In this document: positions 1-8,193 of the stretch, in pieces
How the letters are laid out: each line of letters begins with the position of its first letter
Numbering within the stretch: the stretch's first letter is position 1
Source: an uncultured Chlorobiales bacterium
GTDB lineage: Bacteria; Bacteroidota; Chlorobiia; Chlorobiales; Chlorobiaceae
Direction: 5' to 3'
DNA length: 10,475 nucleotides
Assembly (NCBI GenBank): GCA_903901395.1
Contig: CAIUQW010000227.1
Span: 1 to 10,475 of the forward strand
Notes under the pieces: model-generated
What the model saw: the letters and a program-made list of their open reading frames with translations, nothing else
What the model was told of the DNA's origin: nothing
The model's database searches: none
Position numbers and translations under genes: made by a program

Positions 1-22
1 ACTCAAGCACTTCCTTTCTTTG

Positions 23-97
<75 letters not shown>

Positions 98-126
98 ATC
101 TGTTCTCGTTCATCGCTGAACGGTAA

Positions 127-157
127 CAAATATACACCTCTCGAAAAATTTTCCAAA
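127..157 (-). promoter_or_regulatory. Promoter of tRNA-Asn, Bacteroidota-like -33/-7 type
   Basis: On the minus strand the sequence reads TTTG (157-154), a 19-nt spacer (153-135), then TATATTTG (134-127). This is an exact match, including spacer length, to the TTTG-N19-TAnnTTTG consensus of Bacteroidota housekeeping promoters. Transcription would start near 121, giving a leader of roughly 25 nt before the tRNA 5' end at 97. Use of this consensus in green sulfur bacteria is inferred from the match here and the relatedness of the phyla. Confidence 0.75.
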
Positions 158-202
158 TGGTGAGCAACTTTTTTTACGAGATTTTCGTCCTGTAACAAGG
201 GA

Positions 203-232
203 GTTGATTTTCTTTTTCGAATTTTATTTTTG
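203..232 (+). promoter_or_regulatory. Promoter candidate for the yceD-rpmF-fab cluster
   Basis: GTTG (203-206), an 18-nt spacer, and TATTTTTG (225-232) fit the TTTG-N19-TAnnTTTG promoter form with one mismatch and one base less spacing. Transcription would start near 238, giving a leader of about 30 nt before the yceD start at 267. It is divergent from the tRNA promoter at 127-157. The location is right for a cluster promoter, but no transcript evidence is available. Confidence 0.5.
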
Positions 233-266
233 TACATTGATGCTCTTTTATGGAAAAGAGGTGGTT

Positions 267-797
267 ATGTCCAAGGGAAAAGCGCTGATTGAAATTCGCC
301 TGGCGGGTCTTTCCGCAGGTACGCACGAGTTCGAGTTCACCTGCAATGCCGCTGATTTCGCTGATCCGGCTCTCGTCGAGGCAGGATTCTCGAAAGGGAT
401 TTCAGTCAAGGTGACCGTCGAGAAGCTGGAGGACGAGCTGATCGTCACTCTGAAAACCTCGGCAATTGCCGATCTGATCTGCGACTTGTGCCTAGCGCCG
501 ATCACCACGGAGCTGAATGGTTCGTACCGTATCTGGTATGGCTACGAACAGGCTGGCGAACCGGAAGAGGAGCGGGATGAGGAGTATCGCCTGATCGACA
601 GGAATGCGCTTTCACTCGATCTGACCGAGGATGTCCGCGAGACGCTGCTGCTCTCCGTTCCAATGAAAGTCACCTGCACGGACAATCCCGATTGCCGGGT
701 GTTCCGTCAGCAGGAAGAGAGCGAGCCGGGCGAGGACAATCTGCCCGACACTGACTGGCTGGAGTCGCTCGAAAAACTGAAAAACAAGTATCGTTAA
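267..797 (+). CDS. yceD: DUF177 / YceD family protein, 176 aa
   Basis: This belongs to the DUF177 (YceD) family, whose genes usually stand directly before rpmF. Proposed roles are in 23S rRNA accumulation or large-subunit biogenesis, and no enzymatic activity is established. Two cysteine pairs are visible: Cys72/Cys75 (CDLC) and Cys137/Cys143 (CTDNPDC), a possible metal site. The family core DLTEDVRETLLLSVPMK is at 118-134, and a typical C-terminal W-x2-L-x2-L motif begins at Trp164. ATG at 267 is chosen because GAGGTG lies at 258-263. Upstream TTG (204) and ATG (240) would add residues unlike the family and overlap the promoter candidate. The gene ends 27 bp before rpmF, so cotranscription is likely. 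Confidence 0.88.
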   Translation: MSKGKALIEIRLAGLSAGTHEFEFTCNAADFADPALVEAGFSKGISVKVTVEKLEDELIVTLKTSAIADLICDLCLAPITTELNGSYRIWYGYEQAGEPEEERDEEYRLIDRNALSLDLTEDVRETLLLSVPMKVTCTDNPDCRVFRQQEESEPGEDNLPDTDWLESLEKLKNKYR

Positions 798-824
798 CTC
801 GTTGATTCTAAACTGATATAGATT

Positions 825-1016
825 ATGGCCAACCCGAAAGCCAAGATGTCCAAGTCCAGAAGGGACAAGAGAAGAGCACAGTTCAACGCCCGCACCAAGG
901 CTGCCGTCACGGTACTCTGCCCGAACTGCGGCGAGCCGACCCTTCCGCACCGCGCCTGCCGCCACTGCGGCCACTACAAAGGCCGTCAGGTCACCGGCAA
1001 GATCGTCGTCGCCTAA
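825..1016 (+). CDS. rpmF: 50S ribosomal protein L32, zinc-binding form
   Basis: This is a 63-residue large-subunit ribosomal protein, of normal length for L32. The N-terminus [20 protein letters not shown] is the typical basic L32 leader. A zinc ribbon is complete, with Cys32/Cys35 (CPNC) and Cys45/Cys48 (CRHC), so this is the zinc-containing (C+) paralogue type. No clear Shine-Dalgarno sequence precedes the ATG, but the start is fixed by the conserved N-terminus. It sits between yceD and plsX, the classic link between ribosome and lipid synthesis genes seen in many bacteria. The gap to plsX is 30 bp. Confidence 0.97.
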   Translation: MANPKAKMSKSRRDKRRAQFNARTKAAVTVLCPNCGEPTLPHRACRHCGHYKGRQVTGKIVVA

Positions 1017-1046
1017 GCAGTTTCAAGTAATTCAAGCAGCACCGCC

Positions 1047-2066
1047 ATGTTGACCATTGTCGTGGATGCCATGGGTGGCGACAATGCACCGGCCTGCGTT
1101 GTCGATGGGGTCGTCGAGGCCCTTCGCGAAAGCAGTAACCGGTTTGAAATCCTGCTGATCGGGCAGGACGAGAAAGTCGCTCCTCTCTTGCGGCAGCATG
1201 ATACCGCCGGACTCAATCTGCGCTTCATGCACGCGCCCGAAGTCGTCACCATGGAGGATGTTCCCGCCACAGCCGTCAAGGCGAAGCAGGAGTCGTCGCT
1301 TGTTCTTGGACTGAAGCTCTGCAAGTCCAAAGAGGCCGACGCTTTTGTGAGCGCGGGCAATACCGGCGCGATGATGGCCGCCTCGCTCTTTGTGCTTGGC
1401 CGTCTGCCCGGCGTGCTGCGCCCGACCATCTACGCCTACTTCCCGCGCCTCGGCGAGGGGCTTACCAACATCGTTGATGTCGGCGCGAACGTGGACTGCA
1501 AGCCGGAAAATCTGGTGCAGTTCGCTGAGATGCTGACCATCTACCAGCGTTACGCGGCAAAAATCGACAATCCCGTGGTCGGCCTGCTCAACATCGGCGA
1601 GGAGGAGGGCAAAGGCCCCGACTACCTCAAGCAGGCCTGGAACCTGTTGCAGGAGGCTCACGGGCAGGGAAAAATCAACTTCATCGGCAATATCGAGGGG
1701 CACGACATTCTGGCCGGAAAAGCCACCATCGTCGTCTGCGACGGACTTGTCGGCAACACCATTCTCAAGTTCGGCGAGAGCATTCCGCACTTTCTCGGCG
1801 CGCTCTTCAAACCGGCGCTTGAAAAGCTGGTCATGGCGGGCAAGCTCGACCAGAACTCGGCGGCCTTGGCCGGTCAGGCGTTCAAGGGGATTTTCGAGCC
1901 GTTCGATGTTGAAAAGTTCGGCGGCGTGCCATTTCTCGGCGTCGATGGCATCTCCATCGTCGGCCACGGACGTTCGTCGTCTCGCGCCATCAAGAACATG
2001 ATCTACATGGCGGAGCACATGATCGAGCAGCGCGTCAACGAACGCATTGCCGAGATGCTCTCCTGA
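1047..2066 (+). CDS. plsX: Phosphate acyltransferase PlsX (acyl-ACP:phosphate)
   Basis: PlsX converts acyl-ACP and inorganic phosphate to acyl-phosphate, the donor used by PlsY for glycerol-3-phosphate acylation, and it acts at the inner face of the membrane. The 339 residues match the usual length. Family motifs appear in order: DAMGGD (7-12), SAGNTGA (102-108), DVGAN (144-148), [10 protein letters not shown] (181-190), GNIEGHD (214-220) and CDGLVGN (231-237). The start ATG gives the standard N-terminus [12 protein letters not shown], although no strong ribosome binding site is seen. It is the first lipid gene of the cluster. A 118-bp gap to fabH (2067-2184) shows no clear terminator or promoter. 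Confidence 0.97.
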   Translation: MLTIVVDAMGGDNAPACVVDGVVEALRESSNRFEILLIGQDEKVAPLLRQHDTAGLNLRFMHAPEVVTMEDVPATAVKAKQESSLVLGLKLCKSKEADAFVSAGNTGAMMAASLFVLGRLPGVLRPTIYAYFPRLGEGLTNIVDVGANVDCKPENLVQFAEMLTIYQRYAAKIDNPVVGLLNIGEEEGKGPDYLKQAWNLLQEAHGQGKINFIGNIEGHDILAGKATIVVCDGLVGNTILKFGESIPHFLGALFKPALEKLVMAGKLDQNSAALAGQAFKGIFEPFDVEKFGGVPFLGVDGISIVGHGRSSSRAIKNMIYMAEHMIEQRVNERIAEMLS

Positions 2067-2184
2067 CGATTACGACACAGCAAGTGATCTACCGGCAGAA
2101 CCCCGTCCAGTCAACGGCTTTACAGAATAATATCCTCTGCGCCATTTCGCCGCGCCCGTTCGTTCATCAATGGAAAACCACACT

Positions 2185-3174
2185 ATGAAAGCTGCCATAA
2201 CGACGACCGCCAAATACCTGCCTGACGAGATAATGTCCAATCAGGACCTCGAACGCATTCTCGATACCAACGACGAATGGATCACGACTCGCACCGGCAT
2301 CAAGGAGCGCAGAATTCTCAGAGACCCGGCCAAGGCCACGTCGTACATGTGCACCGAGGTCGCCCGGCAGTTGCTCGAAAAGCGTGGCATCTCCGCTGAC
2401 GAGATCGATCTCATCATCGTGGCGACCATGTCTCCCGACATGATTTTCCCTTCGACAGCTTGCCTGGTGCAGGGGAATATCGGTGCGAAAAACGCCTGGG
2501 GATTCGACCTCTCCGCCGCCTGTTCGGGCTTTGTTTATGGCCTCTACACCGGCGCGCAGTTCATCGAATCGGGCAACTGCAAGAAAGTGATAGTGATTGG
2601 CGCGGACAAGATGTCCTCGATCCTCGACTACACCGACCGCTCGACGGCGATTCTCTTCGGCGACGGCGCTGGCGGCGTGCTTCTCGAAGCGGCGCAGGAG
2701 GATGGCTACGGCGTGCTCGACGCGCGGCTCTACTCGGACGGCCTCAACGGCCCGAATCACCTCCTGATGCCGGGCGGCGGCAGCCTTCATCCGGCGTCGC
2801 ACGAAACGGTCGATAAGCACATGCACTTCATCCATCAGGATGGCAAACAGGTATTCAAAGCAGCAGTCATGGCTATGGCCGATGTCGCTGCGGAGATCAT
2901 GCAGCGCAACAATCTGACCGCTGAGAATATCGACTGGCTCGTGCCGCATCAGGCCAACCAGCGCATCATTCACGCCACCGCCGAACGGATGGGCATCACC
3001 GAAGAGAAGGTCATGATGAACATCGCCCGCTATGGCAACACGACTGCCGGAACTGTGCCAATCTGCATCGCCGAACTCGACGAGCAGGGTAAACTGCACA
3101 AAGGCTCGAACCTCGTGCTGGTCAGCTTCGGAGCAGGATACACCTGGGGCGGAATCTACGTCCGCTGGCAGTGA
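2185..3174 (+). CDS. fabH: 3-oxoacyl-ACP synthase III (KAS III)
   Basis: FabH starts fatty acid synthesis by condensing an acyl-CoA primer, typically acetyl-CoA, with malonyl-ACP in the cytoplasm. Numbered from 2185 the protein has 329 residues. The catalytic triad is Cys113 in DLSAACSGF, His255 in VPHQAN and Asn285 in [10 protein letters not shown]. The C-terminal GAGYTWGG motif is typical. An in-frame ATG at 2170 would add five residues (MENHT). I prefer 2185 because the family N-terminus begins at MKAAI and GGAAAA at 2173-2178 can act as a weak ribosome binding site, while nothing precedes 2170. Primer preference (straight or branched) cannot be read here. The gap to fabD is 31 bp. Confidence 0.96.
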   Translation: MKAAITTTAKYLPDEIMSNQDLERILDTNDEWITTRTGIKERRILRDPAKATSYMCTEVARQLLEKRGISADEIDLIIVATMSPDMIFPSTACLVQGNIGAKNAWGFDLSAACSGFVYGLYTGAQFIESGNCKKVIVIGADKMSSILDYTDRSTAILFGDGAGGVLLEAAQEDGYGVLDARLYSDGLNGPNHLLMPGGGSLHPASHETVDKHMHFIHQDGKQVFKAAVMAMADVAAEIMQRNNLTAENIDWLVPHQANQRIIHATAERMGITEEKVMMNIARYGNTTAGTVPICIAELDEQGKLHKGSNLVLVSFGAGYTWGGIYVRWQ

Positions 3175-3205
3175 GCTTCACCATTTATCACCGGAACAAC
3201 AGGAT

Positions 3206-4123
3206 ATGAAAGCATTTGTTTTCCCCGGCCAGGGTTCCCAGTACTGCGGCATGGGTCGCGATCTCTACGAACGATTCCCCGAGGCGAAGGCTCTGATGGA
3301 TCAGGCCAACTCGATTCTCGGCTTCTCGATCACCGACATCATGTTCAACGGCAGCGAGGAGGATTTGAAGCAGACCCGCTACACCCAGCTCGCCATCTTT
3401 CTGCACAGTTATGCGGCGGCAACGCTGCTCGGGCGTGACGGCGTTTCGATGGCGGCGGGCCACAGCCTCGGCGAATATACCGCGCTCTGCTTCGCGGGCG
3501 CGATCTCATTCGATGATGCCGTGCGACTCGTGGCCAAACGTGGCGAACTGATGCAGAACGCAGGACAGCAGAATCCCGGCACCATGGCGGCGATCATCGG
3601 CATGGCGGACGAGGCGCTCGACTCGCTTCTGCAAGAGGCCGGAGCTTGCGGCATCGTGCAGGCGGCGAACTTCAACTCCCCCGGCCAGATCGTCATCTCC
3701 GGCGACATCGACGCGGTGCGAAAGGCGGTCGAACTCGCACCGTCGAAAGGCGCGAGAATGGCCAAGGAGCTGGTTGTCTCGGGCGCGTTCCATTCGCCCC
3801 TGATGAAGCCAGCCGAAAAGGAGCTTGCCGAAACGCTCGATACCATCGCGATCCGCGACGCGGAGATTCCGGTCTGCATGAACGTTGTTGCCAAGCCGGT
3901 CACTTCGGCGCCGGAAATCCGCGCGAACCTCATCAGCCAGCTCACCAGCTCCGTGCTCTGGAGCCAGTCGGTGCAGGCAATGGTAGACGCGGGCGTTACC
4001 GAATTTGTTGAAGTCGGCCCGCAGAAGGTGCTTCAGGGCCTCATCAAAAGGATCAGCAAAACCGCTGTGTGCGCGGGAGTCGATACCGCCGAACAAGTGG
4101 CGGCAATCCTCGGTCAGGCCTAA
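3206..4123 (+). CDS. fabD: Malonyl-CoA:ACP transacylase
   Basis: FabD moves malonyl from CoA to the phosphopantetheine arm of ACP, supplying the two-carbon extender for FabH and FabF. The protein has 305 residues, a normal length. It shows FPGQGSQ (6-12), the nucleophile Ser87 in GHSLGEY, Arg112 in KRGELMQ for malonyl carboxylate binding, and the catalytic partner His196 in GAFHS. The conserved [12 protein letters not shown] follows at 155-166. An open frame extends 58 codons upstream into fabH, but the family N-terminus [10 protein letters not shown] fixes the start at 3206, just after AGGA (3201-3204), with GGAA at 3193 as an alternative. The gene ends 26 bp before fabG. Confidence 0.97.
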   Translation: MKAFVFPGQGSQYCGMGRDLYERFPEAKALMDQANSILGFSITDIMFNGSEEDLKQTRYTQLAIFLHSYAAATLLGRDGVSMAAGHSLGEYTALCFAGAISFDDAVRLVAKRGELMQNAGQQNPGTMAAIIGMADEALDSLLQEAGACGIVQAANFNSPGQIVISGDIDAVRKAVELAPSKGARMAKELVVSGAFHSPLMKPAEKELAETLDTIAIRDAEIPVCMNVVAKPVTSAPEIRANLISQLTSSVLWSQSVQAMVDAGVTEFVEVGPQKVLQGLIKRISKTAVCAGVDTAEQVAAILGQA

Positions 4124-4139
4124 CTCTTGAAAAACGAAA

Positions 4140-4143
4140 GGAG
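4140..4143 (+). promoter_or_regulatory. Ribosome binding site that fixes the fabG start
   Basis: GGAG within AAAGGAG (4137-4143) lies six bases before ATG 4150. It supports that start over the in-frame upstream ATG at 4069, which lies inside fabD. A second in-frame ATG at 4156 would shorten the protein by two residues and cannot be fully excluded. Confidence 0.7.
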
Positions 4144-4149
4144 ACGAAT

Positions 4150-4893
4150 ATGACTATGTTTACAGGTAGAACAGCCATCGTTACCGGCGCGGCGCGCGGC
4201 ATCGGCCAGGCTATTGCCCTCGATCTCGCCTCGAAGGGCGCTGATCTGGTCATCGGCGACGTCAAGGCCGAGTGGCTGACAGAGACTGAAGAGTTACTCA
4301 AGCAGCTCGGCGCGAAAGTGACCTGCAAGGAACTCGATGTCACCAGCACCGACGCCTGCCAGAAGGTGTTCGACGAAGTGGCTAAAGAGAATGGCCGCAT
4401 AGACATCCTCGTCAACAATGCGGGCATCACCCGCGACGGCCTTCTGATGCGCATGAGCGAGGAGGATTGGGACGCTGTGCTGACAGTGAACCTCAAGGGG
4501 GTGTTCAACTGCACCAAGGCGGTCACGCGCATCATGATGAAACAGCGTTCCGGCTCGATCATCAACATTGCCTCGATCATCGGCCTCATGGGCAACGCAG
4601 GTCAGGCCAACTACGCGGCATCGAAGGGCGGCGTCATTGCCTTCACCAAGTCGATTGCCAAGGAAATTGCCTCCCGCAACGTCCGCGTCAACGCCATCGC
4701 GCCGGGCTTCATCTCGTCGAAAATGACCGACGCGCTTTCGGAAGATGTGCGCCAGAAGATGCTCGAAGCGATTCCGCTTGGCGTTTTCGGCTCGCCGCAA
4801 CATGTGGCCGACGCGGTGGCGTTCCTTGCCAGCGACCAGTCCGCTTACATCACCGGTCAGGTGCTGAGCGTCAACGGCGGCATGTACATGTAA
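4150..4893 (+). CDS. fabG: 3-oxoacyl-ACP reductase
   Basis: FabG performs the NADPH-dependent reduction of 3-oxoacyl-ACP to 3-hydroxyacyl-ACP. It is a classical short-chain dehydrogenase/reductase of 247 residues. Visible motifs are the cofactor loop TGAARGIG (12-19), NNAG (89-92), and the catalytic tetrad Asn114, Ser142, Tyr155 and Lys159, with the last two in YAASK. The C-terminus [14 protein letters not shown] is characteristic of FabG. The best ribosome binding site of the cluster precedes it. The 158 bp that follow hold an inverted repeat, a weak terminator and the probable acpP promoter. Confidence 0.97.
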   Translation: MTMFTGRTAIVTGAARGIGQAIALDLASKGADLVIGDVKAEWLTETEELLKQLGAKVTCKELDVTSTDACQKVFDEVAKENGRIDILVNNAGITRDGLLMRMSEEDWDAVLTVNLKGVFNCTKAVTRIMMKQRSGSIINIASIIGLMGNAGQANYAASKGGVIAFTKSIAKEIASRNVRVNAIAPGFISSKMTDALSEDVRQKMLEAIPLGVFGSPQHVADAVAFLASDQSAYITGQVLSVNGGMYM

Positions 4894-4905
4894 CTCTAAA
4901 CTATA

Positions 4906-4957
4906 GAGAAACGATGACTTACGGATTCTGAAAAGAGACGGACGGCCATCGTTTCTC
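4906..4957 (+). repeat. 11-bp perfect inverted repeat behind fabG
   Basis: GAGAAACGATG (4906-4916) is exactly complementary in reverse to CATCGTTTCTC (4947-4957), with 30 bases between. In RNA this would form an 11-bp stem starting 13 nt after the fabG stop codon. No T-run follows directly, so it looks more like an mRNA-protecting, processing or regulatory stem than a simple terminator. Confidence 0.65.
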
Positions 4958-4996
4958 CAGCCAGAACGCTACTTTGCCCGGCTGTTTTTTCTTTTT
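4958..4996 (+). terminator. Weak Rho-independent terminator candidate before acpP
   Basis: CAGCC (4958-4962) can pair with GGCTG (4980-4984), followed by six T, one C and five T (4985-4996). The T-tract is good, but the stem has only five pairs with a 17-nt loop, so it may terminate only partly. It abuts the 11-bp inverted repeat at 4906-4957 and overlaps the acpP promoter candidate. Confidence 0.4.
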
Positions 4997-5003
4997 ATAT
5001 TAG
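4973..5003 (+). promoter_or_regulatory. Promoter candidate for acpP
   Basis: TTTG (4973-4976), exactly 19 bases, then TATATTAG (4996-5003) matches TTTG-N19-TAnnTTTG with one mismatch. The same segment can be read as TTGCCC-N16-TATATT in sigma-70 terms. Transcription would start near 5009, leaving a leader of about 43 nt before acpP. An extra promoter here would fit the high demand for ACP compared with the Fab enzymes. Confidence 0.55.
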
Positions 5004-5051
5004 CAAACCTGAATTTTATCGCTTTCAACCACAAACCCGGAGAACATTGCT

Positions 5052-5294
5052 ATGAGCGCAGACGAAATCAGAGATAAAGTGTACGATATCATCGTCAGCA
5101 AGATGGGCGTCAACAAGGATCAGATCAAGCCGGAATCGGAGTTTTCCAAAGACCTCGGCGCAGATTCGCTCGACACGGTCGAACTGATCATGGAACTCGA
5201 GAACGAGTTCGACGTGAAAATTCCTGACGAAGCTGCCGAGAAGATCGGTAAGGTGCAGGAGGCTGTCGACTATATCGTCAACAACATCAAGTAA
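5052..5294 (+). CDS. acpP: Acyl carrier protein
   Basis: ACP carries growing acyl chains on a 4'-phosphopantetheine arm and is the shared substrate of FabD, FabH, FabG, FabF and PlsX. The 80-residue acidic protein has the modification motif DSL with Ser39 ([15 protein letters not shown]), and the four-helix pattern is intact. GGAG at 5039-5042 is an acceptable ribosome binding site nine bases before the ATG. It has its own promoter candidate at 4973-5003, and a GC-rich hairpin follows at 5315-5333, so it may be transcribed or processed separately from fabG and fabF. Confidence 0.98.
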   Translation: MSADEIRDKVYDIIVSKMGVNKDQIKPESEFSKDLGADSLDTVELIMELENEFDVKIPDEAAEKIGKVQEAVDYIVNNIK

Positions 5295-5314
5295 TTGTAA
5301 AGGCATTCCTCTCG

Positions 5315-5333
5315 GGCAGGGCGCGTCCCTGCC
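5315..5333 (+). repeat. Hairpin between acpP and fabF
   Basis: GGCAGGG (5315-5321) and CCCTGCC (5327-5333) form a perfect 7-bp GC-rich stem with loop CGCGT, extendable by a G-U pair (5314/5334). There is no T-run after it. It begins 20 bp after the acpP stop and ends 24 bp before the fabF start. A 3' mRNA-stabilising or attenuating role is an inference. Confidence 0.6.
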
Positions 5334-5357
5334 TGAACCAACGTTAAATCTGAACAG

Positions 5358-6611
5358 ATGGGGCTTGAACTCAAAAGGATCGTCGTTACCGGAATCGGGA
5401 TTCTGTCGCCAATCGGCCTTTCGGTGGCTGATTTCTGGAAAGCGCTCATGGAGGGCAAAAGCGGAGCCGCGCCGATAACCTATTTCGATACGACCGATTT
5501 CGCGACCACCTTCGCCTGCGAGCTCAAGAATTTCAAGGCCGATGAGTACATCGACCGGAAATCCGCCGACCGCATGGACCCATACTGTCAGTACGGCGTG
5601 ATCGCGGCTGATCAGGCGCTGAAAGATTCCGGCCTTGACCTCGAATCCATCGATCGCACCCGTATCGGCGTCGTGCATGGTTCGGGAATCGGCGGCATGA
5701 CCGTATATGACCAGCAGTTCCGCCAGTATCTGGATCGCGGCCCCCGCCGGGTCAGCCCGTTCTTCATCCCGATGCTGATTCCCGACATCGCCGCCGGACA
5801 GATTTCGATTCGCAACGGACTCATGGGGCCAAATTACGCGACCGCTTCCGCCTGCGCAACCTCCCTGCACGCGATCATGGACGCCGTCATGCTGCTCCAG
5901 ATCGGCATGGCCGACTACATGGTTTGCGGCGGCTCTGAAGCGCCGATCACCGCGATGAGCGTGGCTGGTTTCAATTCGGCCAAGGCGCTCTCGACCCGCA
6001 ACGACGATCCGACGAAAGCTTCGCGACCGTATGACGTGGATCGCGACGGCTTCGTTATGGGCGAAGGCGCTGGCTCGCTGGTGCTCGAAACCTACGAATC
6101 AGCCGTCAGCCGCGGCGCGAAAATCTATGCAGAGGTTGTCGGCATGGGCGCTTCCGCCGATGCGCACCACCTCACGGCTCCACATCCCGAAGGTCTTGGC
6201 GCGGTCAGCGCGATGACGACTGCTTTGAAAATTGCCGGAATCACGTCAGACAAGATCGATTACATCAACACTCACGGTACCTCAACGCCGTTGGGCGACC
6301 TCGCGGAGATCAAAGCGGTCAAAAAGCTCTTCGGCGAACACGCAAGCAAGCTTAGCATCAGCTCGACCAAGTCGATGACTGGCCATCTGCTCGGCGCGGC
6401 GGGCGTTGTCGAGTCGATTGCCTGCATCCTTGCATTGCAGAACCAGACCGTGCCGCCGACCATCAACCTCGACAATCTCGATCCCGAGATCGATGTTGAT
6501 GTGACGCCGAACACCCCGAAAGCGCGTACCATCGAATATGCGCTGAACAACGGGTTCGGATTCGGTGGACACAATGGTTGCCTGATCTTCAGGAAAGCTC
6601 CGGCGGCCTGA
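5358..6611 (+). CDS. fabF: 3-oxoacyl-ACP synthase II (KAS II)
   Basis: FabF is the elongating condensing enzyme. It joins acyl-ACP with malonyl-ACP, releasing CO2. The 417-residue thiolase-fold protein has the Cys-His-His active site: Cys166 in TASACATS, His306 in [11 protein letters not shown] and His343 in [11 protein letters not shown]. The N-terminus [14 protein letters not shown] and the C-terminal GFGFGGHN (399-406) are typical of FabF. No fabB-like second copy is in this window, so whether it alone serves all elongation steps cannot be told here. The ribosome binding site is weak. The gap to rnc is 16 bp. Confidence 0.97.
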   Translation: MGLELKRIVVTGIGILSPIGLSVADFWKALMEGKSGAAPITYFDTTDFATTFACELKNFKADEYIDRKSADRMDPYCQYGVIAADQALKDSGLDLESIDRTRIGVVHGSGIGGMTVYDQQFRQYLDRGPRRVSPFFIPMLIPDIAAGQISIRNGLMGPNYATASACATSLHAIMDAVMLLQIGMADYMVCGGSEAPITAMSVAGFNSAKALSTRNDDPTKASRPYDVDRDGFVMGEGAGSLVLETYESAVSRGAKIYAEVVGMGASADAHHLTAPHPEGLGAVSAMTTALKIAGITSDKIDYINTHGTSTPLGDLAEIKAVKKLFGEHASKLSISSTKSMTGHLLGAAGVVESIACILALQNQTVPPTINLDNLDPEIDVDVTPNTPKARTIEYALNNGFGFGGHNGCLIFRKAPAA

Positions 6612-6627
6612 AATAAATGGCCCGACG

Positions 6628-7461
6628 ATGGCGCACCTGTGGCAAAAGCTGATGTCACTTCCATTCCTCCGTTCAGAGGCGTCCGAAGAAGCAAGCGGCT
6701 CTTCGGACGTCAACGGTTCTGAACCTCTTCTCGATCCGCCAACCGCGGAACACCTCGAACGCCTGACCGGCCATCCTTGCAACCGCCGGTTGATCTATCG
6801 GACAGCTCTGACGCACCGCTCCGTTTTGTTTGACCATCAAGGCGATAACGGCAAGCCGGAATCGAACCAGCGCCTTGAATTCCTCGGCGACGCGGTACTC
6901 GATCTTCTGATCTCCGAACATCTGTTCAAGCTGTTTCCTGAAAGCGACGAGGGGCACCTGTCGAACAACCGGGCCAAAATCGTCAACCGTAAATCGCTGG
7001 CCTCCTTCGCCCATGAGTTGCAACTCGGCGAACACCTCATCATTGGCGACTCCGCCGACAAACAGAAGATACGCATCAGCGAATCAGCCCTCGCCGACGC
7101 CTTCGAAGCGCTCGTCGGCGCGATCTACCTCGATCAGGGGCTTGCCGGAGCCGAGCGTTTCATCATGGAGCATGTCATCGACCGGGTCAATCTGAGCAAG
7201 ATTGTCGAAGCGGAATACAACTACAAAAGCCGCCTGATCGAGTACACCCAGTCGCACCAACTGCCTCCACCGCTCTATACAGTCATCGCCGAAGAGGGGG
7301 CCGAGCACGAAAAAAACTTCACGCTCGAAGTCTCATGCAAAGGTGTCATTCTCGGACGAGGAACCGCCTCAAGGAAAAAAGATGCCGAACAGCTCGCCGC
7401 CAAAGAGGCCATGGCCATGCTCGAAATCGAAAATCCATTCAGTCCGCCAACAGAATCCTGA
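6628..7461 (+). CDS. rnc: Ribonuclease III
   Basis: RNase III cuts double-stranded RNA, notably in rRNA precursor processing. The protein has 277 residues. The catalytic domain carries NQRLEFLGDAVL (80-91) with metal ligands Glu84 and Asp88, and LADAFEALVGAIYLD (155-169) with Asp157 and Glu160. The C-terminal double-stranded RNA-binding domain spans about 198-266, ending in SRKKDAEQLAAKEAMAML. Compared with E. coli the residue offset is constant at 43, so there is an N-terminal extension of about 43 residues, partly Ser/Glu-rich (17-40) and probably flexible. Glu38 of E. coli is replaced by Gln81, a change I recall as common in the family. If 6628 is not the true start, ATG 6652 would shorten the tail. 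It follows fabF by 16 bp. Confidence 0.96.
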   Translation: MAHLWQKLMSLPFLRSEASEEASGSSDVNGSEPLLDPPTAEHLERLTGHPCNRRLIYRTALTHRSVLFDHQGDNGKPESNQRLEFLGDAVLDLLISEHLFKLFPESDEGHLSNNRAKIVNRKSLASFAHELQLGEHLIIGDSADKQKIRISESALADAFEALVGAIYLDQGLAGAERFIMEHVIDRVNLSKIVEAEYNYKSRLIEYTQSHQLPPPLYTVIAEEGAEHEKNFTLEVSCKGVILGRGTASRKKDAEQLAAKEAMAMLEIENPFSPPTES

Positions 7462-7476
7462 ACCGGGAAGTGTTCC

Positions 7477-8193
7477 ATGTCATTCTATTCAAAATTCGCC
7501 GGGTATTATGAACAGGTCTTTCCGTTCAGGGAGGAGGTGTGGCGTTTTTTGAAGGAATATGCCGGAAGCTCGACTGCCGTGCTCGATGTCGGATGCGGGC
7601 CAGGGCACTATTGTGGCCGGTTTGCCCGTGAAGGATTTCATGCGGTCGGCATCGATCTCGACGATGCGATGATCGCCGAAGCCGAACGCCGGTATCCCGA
7701 GGCTGAATTCCGCTGTCTCGACATGCGGCGGGTCGATGAGATCGGCAGGAAATTCGGCTGCATCTGCTCAATCGGCAACGTCATGGCGCATCTTCCTGTC
7801 GATGAACTCGCGCCGTTCATCTCGAAAATCCATGCGCTGCTTGAAGAGGGCAGTTACTGGATCATGCAGGTAATGCACTGGGACGCTCTCATGGCAGTGC
7901 CGGAGTACAACTTCCCTATGCGAACCATTGCCGCCGATGGCTCATCAGCCACCTTCCATCGTCGCTATGCATCGATCTCGCCTTCGTCATTGCGCTTCAC
8001 CTTCTCGCTCCGGAATGAAGCGTCAGTGCTCTTCGAGGAGTCGGTGACGCTCTACCCCGTCAGCCATGATCGCTACCTGTCGCTACACGAAGCCGTCGGA
8101 TTCCTGCACGAAGCCAGTTTTTCAGATTTCAGCGCTAATCCGTTGAAGAGTGAACCCGGCACAGGCATGGTGCTGGTTTTCAGAAAAGCGTGA
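7477..8193 (+). CDS. Class I SAM-dependent methyltransferase, substrate unknown
   Basis: The protein has 238 residues. The Rossmann-fold SAM site is clear: motif I VLDVGCGPGHYCGRFA (35-50), the acidic end of strand 2 at GIDLDDAMI (58-66), and a post-motif region around CSIGNVMAHLP (97-107). The N-terminus FYSKFAGYYEQVFPF resembles small-molecule or ubiquinone/tRNA-type methyltransferases annotated only as methyltransferase domain proteins. The C-terminal half (about 125-238) is beta-rich and would determine the substrate, which I cannot name. It starts 15 bp after rnc, with GGGAAG at 7464-7469 as ribosome binding site, so it is probably the last gene of the cluster. Confidence 0.88.
   Translation: MSFYSKFAGYYEQVFPFREEVWRFLKEYAGSSTAVLDVGCGPGHYCGRFAREGFHAVGIDLDDAMIAEAERRYPEAEFRCLDMRRVDEIGRKFGCICSIGNVMAHLPVDELAPFISKIHALLEEGSYWIMQVMHWDALMAVPEYNFPMRTIAADGSSATFHRRYASISPSSLRFTFSLRNEASVLFEESVTLYPVSHDRYLSLHEAVGFLHEASFSDFSANPLKSEPGTGMVLVFRKA

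Noticed and set aside
1032..2018. A 328-codon minus-strand open frame opposite plsX
   Set aside because: plsX has all its family motifs on the plus strand. The antisense product has no recognisable domain.
2067..2184. Possible internal promoter between plsX and fabH (TTTACA and ATAATAT near 2120-2135)
   Set aside because: The two hexamers are too close together for a sigma-70 promoter and no TTTG-N19-TAnnTTTG match is present.
2167..3099. A 310-codon minus-strand open frame opposite fabH
   Set aside because: fabH with its complete catalytic triad is on the other strand. The mirror frame has no recognisable motif and is a by-product of codon bias.
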